Assembly: GCA_956465555.1 (NCBI GenBank)
Contig: OY101128.1
Coordinates: 682,001-746,000, forward strand
Direction: 5' to 3'
DNA: 64,000 bases
Source: Nitzschia sp. pyKryTriq1
Taxonomy: Eukaryota; Bacillariophyta; Bacillariophyceae; Bacillariales; Bacillariaceae
Shown in pieces: positions 52,025 through 60,256 of the stretch. Positions within the stretch are counted from its first letter, which is position 1, and each line of letters opens with the position of its first letter. Both the position numbers and the translations under genes were made by a program. Below the pieces are notes generated by a model that searched no databases, was not told the DNA's origin, and was given only the letters and a program-made list of their open reading frames with translations.

Positions 52025-53314
52025 ATGTTCTTGTACATTGGAACCGGAGAAAACAAACTTGGCGTGTTTCAGGTCGACGATGAGACAGGGGTTCTGATTC
52101 GAACCGTCGAGATAATTGACCCAGTGGTTGATGGTTCGCTACTTCCCCCAGAGCCACGGGGTATTTTCTCTCGCTTTTCATCATATTATTATTCTCCATC
52201 CACCTGGTGGATCCTGCGTCACCCGCACTTGGATTTGATCTACGCGTTCACAGGATTTCGCTCCCAGCGTCAATCAGTCGTGACGACATTTCAACTCGAT
52301 CGACCAACGGGCAAGCTGACCAAGCTCGGTGTCTGCTCGACGGGAGGAATGCAGGTGGCGTATGCCACTTTTTCACCGGATGGTTCGATGCTCGCAGTCT
52401 GTCACCACGACGATGGCCGACTCAGCTTCTTCGACTGTACTGCCGAGGCAAACGGTGGAGTTCCGGCTGCGGTCCTGCGAGTTGTGGAAACGCCGGAACT
52501 TCGACCTGGTACTCGAACTACAGATTTTCCAAAGTGTCTCCCATCTCTACACCACTGTCTATATTCCCCCAATGGCAAGTTCCTCTTGACTGTAGATTTC
52601 TCCTCGCAGTCTCGGGTTTGGACATATCCTGTCGATTCCAGAGGCGTGGTTGTTTCTGATCAACCCTCATCCAACATCAAAATCCAAGCAATCCGACCTC
52701 CTCCTGGTGCCATGATGTCCTTGGTGATGTCTCAGGTATTTGAGACGCAATGCAGGATTCGAAGGGTGGCACTGCATCCGAACGGACGTTACGTGTACAT
52801 TTTGTTGGAAACGCACTCACTCATTCACGTATACGAGATCACGGAGGAAGGAAAGATCCTCGCGGATTGCTTGCAAGAAATTCCTTGTATTGATTCATCC
52901 TTCTTTGATCGGACTCTTGCGCCATGGAAACAGACCTATGTGGGCGTGGCCGCTAACATGGCAGCCGAATTGTTGGCGACGCGACAAGGAGTGTGGGTCT
53001 CGAATCGAGGAGTCGTCAAGGTTGCTGGTCTTGTGGAAAACAGTGTGCGTTTTTTCGAATATGAAGACGATGGAGCACGGTTAGTCTATCGAACCCATGT
53101 GGATACTCAAGGACCGGTCCGGCACTTTGCTCATCTCGAAAGTGGTAGTACCACCATGATTCTGACTGGAATGAACCAGAAAGATCCTGGTGCTGTGGAG
53201 ACGTTTGTGAAATCGAACGAAGCCGAGGGCGAATATCACAAGGTTGGAGAGGCGGCGACTGGTCTGGACGTGCTGTGCATTGTACCTGTCCAAGAACAGT
53301 CAAGACACGTCTAG
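52025..53314 (+). CDS. Lactonase-type beta-propeller protein (6-phosphogluconolactonase-like)
   Basis: A 429-residue seven-bladed propeller of the bacterial Pgl/carboxy-cis,cis-muconate cyclase kind. It starts MFLYIGTGENKLGVFQVDDE, as lactonase propellers do. Blade strands recur: HLDLIYAFTGF, VAYATFSPDGSMLAVCHHDD, HHCLYSPNGKFLLTVDFSSQ, RRVALHPNGRYVYILLE and GVWVSNRGVVKVAG. Members hydrolyse 6-phosphogluconolactone in the oxidative pentose phosphate pathway, or other lactones. Plants and diatoms also have an unrelated canonical 6PGL, so the exact reaction here is uncertain. There is no targeting peptide, so it is probably cytosolic. It faces the thioredoxin-fold gene, with only 174 bases between the two stop codons. 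Single exon, start ATAATGT. Confidence 0.8.
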   Translation: MFLYIGTGENKLGVFQVDDETGVLIRTVEIIDPVVDGSLLPPEPRGIFSRFSSYYYSPSTWWILRHPHLDLIYAFTGFRSQRQSVVTTFQLDRPTGKLTKLGVCSTGGMQVAYATFSPDGSMLAVCHHDDGRLSFFDCTAEANGGVPAAVLRVVETPELRPGTRTTDFPKCLPSLHHCLYSPNGKFLLTVDFSSQSRVWTYPVDSRGVVVSDQPSSNIKIQAIRPPPGAMMSLVMSQVFETQCRIRRVALHPNGRYVYILLETHSLIHVYEITEEGKILADCLQEIPCIDSSFFDRTLAPWKQTYVGVAANMAAELLATRQGVWVSNRGVVKVAGLVENSVRFFEYEDDGARLVYRTHVDTQGPVRHFAHLESGSTTMILTGMNQKDPGAVETFVKSNEAEGEYHKVGEAATGLDVLCIVPVQEQSRHV

Positions 53315-53488
53315 CTACTACAGAGGAGCTAGGTATCCGCGGAAGAACAAGACGAATCATTTGTTGCTGTTGTCGTCAAATACAGCTACAATAAGTAGTG
53401 GGCATTGCAACGCAACGTTGCTAAACTTTGCCAGCATAGTAAATCCGGAATCGTTACATGATATCCATTCGCAACTTCTTGCGGTCGT

Positions 53489-54256
53489 CTACTTAACATC
53501 TTCATCATCGTCGTCAATGTTTGGAACCCAGTTGCCAAAGGTATCTTCAAAGCTTTGCTCGGCCTTGGCTCCTTGTTCGTCAAAGAAGCCTCCCTTTTTG
53601 TTCCAGTCGTATCCTGGGACAAATCGATTGGTAGTTCGGGGCGTCTTGTTCATATCTCCACTACTTCCCGCTTGTCCCCATTGCATTTTTCGTTTTTGAC
53701 TCGCCTCTTCACTAAAGAGATCCAGTTTGGAATTTTGCAATTGATACATATTCAGTACCTGTTCCAACTCGGACAAACTGCTTCCTTCTACACGCGCGAC
53801 TCTATCCCCCCGATAAAAAACGTCAAACGTCGGCCATTGTTGAATATTCGCTTGTCCCAGGAGGAGCGAGGAATTTTCATACTCCTCCATACATCGCAAA
53901 AATATAGTGGCAGGATTTTGTCGGGCCAATCGTTCGTATTCCGCTTCGGTGGCCCGACAGTCGTCTCGTTGTCCACTGGAATATTTGACGACGCACACAA
54001 TGCCATCGGGTCGTTCGGGAATGGGTTGGCCGGCCAATTGCACGATTTCTTCGAGTTCTTCGTAGAGACTAAACTCTTTGACCATGAATGAGGAGTCGCC
54101 ATAACTGCTGCTGCTGCTACTGAGGGACAAAGGAGATAATAGGGATGGTCGAGAAGAAGATGTTCTTGTTCTGGGGCTGGTCGTCAACGACGACGCTCTT
54201 GGTACCTCACCAGCCAACAAGGTGAGGACGAATACAGCAAGAACCATCACCATCAT
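53489..54256 (-). CDS. Secreted thioredoxin-fold protein without CxxC
   Basis: A 255-residue protein. It begins with a signal peptide (MMVMVLAVFVLTLLAGEVPR), followed by a Ser/Arg/Pro-rich linker. The thioredoxin fold spans about 60-175: DGIVCVVKYSSGQRDDCRAT takes the place of the V-x-F-x-A-x-W-C-x-x-C strand/helix, NPATIFLRCMEEY is the next strand, and QANIQQWPTFDVFYRGDRVA carries the family's cis-Pro strand. Of the redox pair only one Cys remains, and the CGPC spacing is lost. It may be a chaperone-like or regulatory thioredoxin relative rather than an oxidoreductase. The C-terminal 75 residues are polar, ending acidic (NIDDDDEDVK). The frame is open back to TTG 54439; the ATG at 54256 starts the signal peptide. 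Plastid targeting via the Ser-rich linker is possible, but no ASAF motif is seen. Confidence 0.75.
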   Translation of the reverse strand: MMVMVLAVFVLTLLAGEVPRASSLTTSPRTRTSSSRPSLLSPLSLSSSSSSYGDSSFMVKEFSLYEELEEIVQLAGQPIPERPDGIVCVVKYSSGQRDDCRATEAEYERLARQNPATIFLRCMEEYENSSLLLGQANIQQWPTFDVFYRGDRVARVEGSSLSELEQVLNMYQLQNSKLDLFSEEASQKRKMQWGQAGSSGDMNKTPRTTNRFVPGYDWNKKGGFFDEQGAKAEQSFEDTFGNWVPNIDDDDEDVK

Positions 54257-54776
54257 CGAATATTGCTCGATACGTTCTGCCTGAAAGTCGACAATCAATA
54301 ACTCGTCGACTTGTAAAAGTGTAACAAGAGCATCAAAAGCAACAAAATAAAAAATTAGCTTCAAGCGCGAAAACGAAACGAAAAACTGACGATGACGTCG
54401 GATGACGTGGCAAAATCCAGTCCTTTTGGTCGAACACAAACTCGTTCGTTCCTTGTTCGTGCGTTCTTCAGTTCATGTTTTTTGAATTCGAGCTCCTCTT
54501 CGACCACCGACGAGCTCTCTCACATCATCTCGAAACTCGCGAGGGCCAAGGGCCTTCCGAACTTTTCGTGCAGCCGCAACACATACAGCAAGCAGAAAGC
54601 AGATTTTCAACGTGAAAAGCGGACGAAATCACGTCTCGATTGAAAGAGGCCTTAGCTGCGCTTTGGTTGGAGCTTGCTTCCATATCATACCGGTACCAGG
54701 TATGATCAATTACAGACAAGGATCCTCCTCCCAGCCACTCGAGTTGATCCATCCCTAAGCATCTACATTAACAAAA
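54257..54776. other. Bidirectional promoter region
   Basis: 520 bases between the divergently transcribed thioredoxin-fold and helicase-associated-domain genes. CATACCGGTACCAGGTATGATC lies at about 54,687-54,708. Nothing else can be assigned. Confidence 0.4.
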
Positions 54777-57251
54777 ATGGCCCCCCCCGCTGCCTCTGCG
54801 GCTGCAGCCACCAAAACTGGCACGAACGCAGCAGCTGGTACCACCGGCGGCGCTGCTGCCACGAACACCTCTCACAAAGTATGGGCCATTCGAAAATGTG
54901 AGTCGAGATCGAGTGATGGGGCTGTCATGACTACTTTGCGTCATCCCAAACTGACAGACCAGTATATTTTTGCTCTCCTCCCTTCCGTCCTCCCTCCCTC
55001 CCTTTCTTTCTTCCTTCCTTCCTTCCTTCCTTCCTTCCTTCCTTCCTTCCTTCCTTCCTTCCTTCCTTCTTTCCAATTGCTTTCAGGCGACTCGTTACAA
55101 GCGCCAGCGTTGTTCACCAGTTGGCTAGATTTCAACTTTTATCTCGAAGCCAGCGAAGATGACGGCAGCGCGGTGGAATATGAATCCTTTGACAATCTCT
55201 TGGATGCCATGTCTTATATTATGCCTGCCACATCCTTGGAGACTCGCGTGGCAACCACTGCACGGGCCAAGCAAATATCAGTAGGGACCCCCATCAGGGC
55301 TGCTACTACTACGGCGGCGGCGACTGGCAGGGCTCCTTCCCTTACGGCTCCGGTGGTTCCCACACCTGTTCCAGTGGCGGCCCAAACAACGGTACGTGTG
55401 GTCAAGACGAATACAAATGGTATAGCCTCTACCACCACTACTACGATATGCCCTAGGCCCGTCAAACGCGGTCGACCGCCGAAAGATCCAACCCCGCCCA
55501 CCAATGCTGCTGGAGCAGAAACGCCATCATCATCGTCGCCGTCGAAAAAGAGAAAGACGAATAATAAGGAGCCGAAACGCGTGCCCTGGGAAACGCGCTT
55601 CGAGCAACTACGAGCTTACAAGATGAAGAATGGACACTGCCGGGTGTCACGAGAACTATTCAAGACCGATCGGCCCTTCTATCAGTGGATGCTGTACGAA
55701 CAATGCCGGATTGAACGTGTCTTGAAACTCAGGCAACAACTACTCGAGCAGCAACAACAAGACACCACTACAGGTGCCCCCGAAAAGGATATCACGATTA
55801 CTGCACAGGATACAGAACGTGTCGACAGGCTACTCGCGCTAGGTATGACGGTTCCACCAGACAAAAGGGCCGCATTGGAAGGAGCAGATACTGGCAAGCG
55901 ACGCGAAGTAAAGTGGGAAGCACGATTCGAACAGCTCAAAGCCTTCAAGGAAGAACACGGAACCCTCACAATTCCCACGGAAACCAATGATCAATTGCGA
56001 CGATGGGTCAAGTATCAATCTAGGCAACTCGCCGCTTACGAAAATGATCCAGAGTTTAAAGGCCAATTGAATGAAAGCCAACGGAATCGATTACTCGAGT
56101 TGGGACTCGAACCCGATGAACCCAAAGCTAGAACCAGCACCCCTGGCTTTGATGAAATGTATGCCCAACTGGTCAAGTTTCATGAGACACATGGCAATGC
56201 AGATGTTCCCAACAAACCATCCGAACCCGTCGAAAATTGGACCAAAGAATTGCGCAATTGGTGCATTCATGTTCGAGAGAACTATGTCAAATTCAAAAAA
56301 GGAGAACCGGTTTCGGACAAATCCACAGCCAAGCTCAATCCCGAGCGGATTCGGGATTTGATCAAACTGGACTTTAACTTTGAGATTGTCCGTCGGCTGA
56401 ACTTTGATTATCGTGCGGCCGAATGGTTTGAATACTTTACCAAACACGGCCGAGATCCCAAACGTGACGATGAGGAATATGGGTATTTGGCAGCTTGGGC
56501 CAGCAAAATCCGACGCGAATATTGGGCCAAGCAAAGAGATAAAAATCACAAGGGACCAATGTCTCAAGCACGGACTGATAAATTGAAAGCGTGGGGGTTT
56601 GACTTCCGGGAACCCGTCAAGATGAATACAACAGGAGAGCGGAAGAGTTGGGAGGAACGATTTCAAGAACTTCTGGAATACAAGGAACAGCATGGGACGG
56701 TCGATGTACCGCAACAACTTCAAGGCTTGGGAACGTGGGTGCACCATCAAAGGCGGCACTATCGTCATTTGAAAAGAGGAAAGAAGAGTACACTGAACAA
56801 GGACAGAATTGAACGACTCGTCAAAATAGGGTTCAAATGGATCACCCGCAAGCCTCCCACTCGACCCGGTGATAAACAAGAGGGCTTCGATTTTGCACGG
56901 TACGAAATCAATCAACCCGATGGTGCAGTCACAGCGGGTGGCTTGGGTGGCTCGCCCGCCGTGGGGCGCCCTAAGGATGATGATGACAATGACGAAGAGT
57001 CGTCCTCAGACGAGGATGATGATGACAATGACAATGACGAGGACAGCTCTACGGGCGATTATCGCTTCGATTCCTCCAAGCCTTCTCCGAGAGGAAAACG
57101 AGCAAGCAATATGTATCGTCAGCCTGTCACTCAACCACTACCGACACAACAGCAGCATCAGTATGCGACCCTGCCGCCTGCGCAGCATCAGTATGGCACC
57201 GATCAGCAATGGGGCCGGGGGTGGAATGGTGGCGGTGGCCGTTTTGTCTAA
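54777..57251 (+). CDS. Helicase-associated (HA) domain repeat protein
   Basis: Soluble, probably nuclear. It has at least four HA-type modules of about 65 residues, which I know from large sets of diatom proteins: WETRFEQLRAYKMKNGHCRV, WEARFEQLKAFKEEHGTLTI, FDEMYAQLVKFHETHGNADV and WEERFQELLEYKEQHGTVDV. Each is followed by a W-x-x-x-Q/E-x-R segment and an L-x-x-L-G-F/L end. HA domains are thought to bind nucleic acid. Spliced exons are 54777-54897 and 55087-57251 (761 residues), joining WAIRK to CDSLQAPAL. The intron is a multiple of three without stops, so an unspliced 824-residue reading also exists. An AT-hook-like KRGRPPKDP lies near 185-195 of the spliced form, together with Lys-rich KKRKTNNKEP. 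The C-terminus is Asp/Glu-rich, then Gln/Gly-rich. Confidence 0.85.
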   Translation: MAPPAASAAAATKTGTNAAAGTTGGAAATNTSHKVWAIRKCESRSSDGAVMTTLRHPKLTDQYIFALLPSVLPPSLSFFLPSFLPSFLPSFLPSFLPSFQLLSGDSLQAPALFTSWLDFNFYLEASEDDGSAVEYESFDNLLDAMSYIMPATSLETRVATTARAKQISVGTPIRAATTTAAATGRAPSLTAPVVPTPVPVAAQTTVRVVKTNTNGIASTTTTTICPRPVKRGRPPKDPTPPTNAAGAETPSSSSPSKKRKTNNKEPKRVPWETRFEQLRAYKMKNGHCRVSRELFKTDRPFYQWMLYEQCRIERVLKLRQQLLEQQQQDTTTGAPEKDITITAQDTERVDRLLALGMTVPPDKRAALEGADTGKRREVKWEARFEQLKAFKEEHGTLTIPTETNDQLRRWVKYQSRQLAAYENDPEFKGQLNESQRNRLLELGLEPDEPKARTSTPGFDEMYAQLVKFHETHGNADVPNKPSEPVENWTKELRNWCIHVRENYVKFKKGEPVSDKSTAKLNPERIRDLIKLDFNFEIVRRLNFDYRAAEWFEYFTKHGRDPKRDDEEYGYLAAWASKIRREYWAKQRDKNHKGPMSQARTDKLKAWGFDFREPVKMNTTGERKSWEERFQELLEYKEQHGTVDVPQQLQGLGTWVHHQRRHYRHLKRGKKSTLNKDRIERLVKIGFKWITRKPPTRPGDKQEGFDFARYEINQPDGAVTAGGLGGSPAVGRPKDDDDNDEESSSDEDDDDNDNDEDSSTGDYRFDSSKPSPRGKRASNMYRQPVTQPLPTQQQHQYATLPPAQHQYGTDQQWGRGWNGGGGRFV
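54898..55086 (+). other. Stop-free 189-nt intron with (CTTC)n microsatellite
   Basis: Starts GTGAGTCGAG and ends AATTGCTTTCAG, both strong splice signals, after an uninterrupted pyrimidine tract. The CTTC tetranucleotide run at about 55,007-55,072 supplies the tract. Being 63 codons long and in frame, it would add a PSFL-repeat segment if retained. Variation in the microsatellite would shift the frame of any retained form, which makes true coding use unlikely. Confidence 0.75.
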
Positions 57252-57975
57252 CAGAGTAATAGCGTACCACACTGGTGCTATGAATCTGATTGGAATTTTG
57301 TATTGTGGTAAGCGGATAATTTTGTAGTGTATGCAGTCTAGTACTATTTCCTGGAAGAAATTTTTACTTTCTGATCTGTAGCTATATTCCAAACTACAAT
57401 CGCCTCTCTCTCTTTCACCCAGGCCTGCTCGACACCATCGGCTTTCTCGGTTTTCGTGCGGGGTTGCTTTTCCGTTCTTGAATACAGTACGGGTATCTAC
57501 TGGAGAGAGGAGCCTTTCATTCCTCCTGCCATGACTTCGTACCGGTAGTCTCCTCGAAGGGGGTACGAGTAGGCGCTACTCGAGTACTACCGAGTAGAAG
57601 TCTGACGTGTGGGTGAGTGTTGACACTACTGGTACTCTCAGCACTTTTTCCTGCATCGCGCACTCTGCTAGAATTTTCTGTCACGCTCGGCGAATTTTTT
57701 TGTGAGAGGTGCACACCTCCTTCCAGTCGTGGATATCCTGGTAGAAAAGCAATGTACAAAAAATGCTGGGGATTTTTCGCAGGTCGCCGGGCGCGCACCC
57801 AACGGCAGCCTGTCACAAATTTTTGTCCATCCCCGACTTGGGGGAAACAGAAACTAAATACATCTTCTCTCTTCCATCCGCATTGCGATACGATATAACG
57901 GTAGATAGCTTCCTACAATAGAGCAAACAAGAAATAGAGAGACCAATCCAATATTTACGATTTACTCTAATCACC
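57252..57975. other. Intergenic, nothing recognised
   Basis: Spacer upstream of the membrane-protein cluster. GTACCGGTAG occurs near 57,540. A plus-strand frame at 57,617-57,898 lacks motifs. The last 60 bases are A-rich, leader-like. Confidence 0.4.
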
Positions 57976-59687
57976 ATGTTGCTTGGAAATCGATTTGTCG
58001 TTGTGCTTGCCATCCTTCTCGGTCTTGCATGGACCAGTGATGCCATCCGTGGCGCAGGAAGAGGCGGACTTCGTCGGCGTCGAGACGGTAGCCTCGTATT
58101 TGAGGTAGAGCACAGTGCTCATCGAAGGACGGCTCACTGGGCGGGAGCTACAGAAGATTCCCCACCTGAAATCCAAGCCCGTCACCACAAAGAGCCAAAG
58201 GGAAAACCAGATGATTCCTCCGCGGAGGAGGAGTTGGATGATCCCGAAGAACGAGAATTCGTCTTCGGTACAGAGGACGAGCCCAAAAAGGCCAGAGGAA
58301 AACATAAGGGCAAGAAGGATAATTCGGTCACTCCATCAACCAGCGAAATTGATTGTGACGATCCAGAAAATCCTCTGTGCAACCAGCCTATTCCTGATCA
58401 GGTCACAGATCAACTAGATGAAGATAGTATTATGTCTCGTCCTGACCTGGATGAGCTTGACAATCTTTCGCGAGAGACGCCTTCGGATACGGATACGGAT
58501 ACGGATAGCGGGAGCTCATCCATATACGATGGTCACCACGTCAGTTTTGGATCGGGCACAACTGCTGGAAGTGAGTTTCCATCTGTTTTGCTGTCGTAAT
58601 TCACTTCTCCATTGTGTTCTCACGGATGTCCTGTTTTTTCTTTGATTTCAATTTGGTAGCCGCAGAAGAACCAACAACAACTATGCGGAGAGAAATTCCT
58701 ACATTCAAAATTTCGTTTGCGCTCTCTGTTGGTCTATACGAGGATGATCTCGATAACGGAGATTACGCAGAGCTATCGGACAGTACAGAATTGTATCTGA
58801 CGCAATACTTTACGGAATACTATGAGGGCGAACCAACGATCTTCCACGAGGTCAATGTCATCGTTCAAAAGACCGATAATCCCCTCAATGTTCGATTCTA
58901 TGTCATTCCATCATTTGTCATTCCCGGTAATGTTCCTACCATGACCAACCTGTTTGACCGGATGAATGATGCATTTTCGGGCGCCAGAGTTCCTGAGTAC
59001 ATTTCGATCTTGAACAGCATGGGCATGTACAATCCTTTCAAGAACACTCGTGCCATTGCCCTCATCAACGAAACTCCAGTCTCACTCAAGGGAAATGAAC
59101 ATTCTGGAGGGGGCGATGGATCTTCTTTAGACGACAATGATTCCAAATTCTGGTCAATCGTCATTGGGGCTGCCGTTTTGGTTCTAGTGATTGTTGGACT
59201 ATTGTGGGTTTACCATCAACGTCAGCGAGAAAAGGCGGACGCTATTCACCGAATGGAGTTGGACGACGTAGAAGATCAAGACATCGCAAGTTTGAAAAGA
59301 CGCGCCTTCTCTACGAAGGCGTTGCGCACCGATGCCAATACTTCTGGGTATCTCGACTCGATTCGAAATCGCTACAAGGACGGTTCGGACTCAAAAACAG
59401 ACCTTGACGACGCCTCCCACGATGATGAAGGAATGAATTCTCCTCAAGATGACGACGAAATGACCGAGGCAACGGACAATCGTCAAACCCCCGCCGAGTT
59501 TCATGAAAAGATTATGAACTCCTTGTCGTATCCTGCACCACCCTCAGATGGTGACCAGAAGATCGATGGTGAAGAGTCTAAGGAGCCTGAAACGCCGTCA
59601 CAGTCTCCAAAAAAGCTGCAAAGTGAATACCTGAATTATTTGGACATGGACGGCACTAGTTTTGACGAGGAAGATTTGAGAAGTTAA
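57976..59687 (+). CDS. KGK-type I membrane protein 1 (silicalemma-protein-like)
   Basis: A 540-residue type I membrane protein, exons 57976-58570 and 58660-59687 (GTGAGT...GGTAG, phase 1). It has a signal peptide (LLGNRFVVVLAILLGLAWTS, cleaved near AIR), then a charged luminal stretch with Arg/Lys/Asp/Glu clusters (KKARGKHKGKKDN) and an acidic (DT)n-rich part. The ectodomain at about 205-335 starts FKISFALSVGLYEDDLDNGD, contains SDSTELYLTQYFTEYYEGEP, VRFYVIPSF and MNDAFSGARVPEYISILNSM, and ends in MYNPF. One helix (FWSIVIGAAVLVLVIVGLLW) lies near 363-385. An acidic tail of about 155 residues follows, ending in LDMDGTSFDEEDLRS. The same ectodomain occurs in the next gene. The design resembles diatom silicalemma-associated proteins; the function is inferred only. 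Confidence 0.8.
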
Positions 59688-60256
59688 ATGATGGAATAGT
59701 AAAATGTAGGATTTGCTGTATCCATGTCATTTGGTACTGTAGGATTAGTCACCACGCATTGCAAATCCCTCGATCTGTACAGTTTTCAGTCCCACAAGAG
59801 TATACTCGTACGCGTCCGGTGTGTCGCGACGAGCTGCGTATATTCTTGTCGAACCAGAGTTTCACATTGACACACTCATTCAGCTACGTACAAGACACAA
59901 GACACTTGGATCACAACCAGATTTCTTTACTTCCGCAAAATACAGCATCCACCCTTGACGAGAAGAAGAAGAAGAATCCGAAGATGAAAGATGATGCACG
60001 TCGCAACAGATTAGTGAGATGTGCGCGCAGTTCCACATGAAACTCTTGTTAAGTAATTTTAGATATTTAGTCGAATGACTTATTCAGAACTGAATACATA
60101 CATATATGGTGCATGTAGATGGTGCACCTCACAATTTTGGCCAATCCAACGCATTACGATGTCGAAGTGCAAATATTTTCGTCCACCATCCGAGCACAAC
60201 ACAGCAACCAAGGTCTTTCATTGTTGATCATTGCAAGGAAGGAAATCGAATTGAAA
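59688..60256. other. Spacer within the membrane-protein cluster
   Basis: 569 bases between the first two cluster genes. No motif. The open frame of the second protein extends upstream to ATG 60119, but that leader (MVHLTILANPTHYDVEVQIF) would bury the signal peptide. Confidence 0.4.

Noticed and set aside
54961-55086. PSFL-repeat peptide in the HA-domain protein as a real domain
   Set aside because: It is the translation of a CTTC microsatellite bounded by strong splice sites, better read as intron.
60119-60256. Upstream ATG extending cluster gene 2
   Set aside because: It would place 46 ordinary residues before an excellent signal peptide. The ATG at 60,257 fits the family design.
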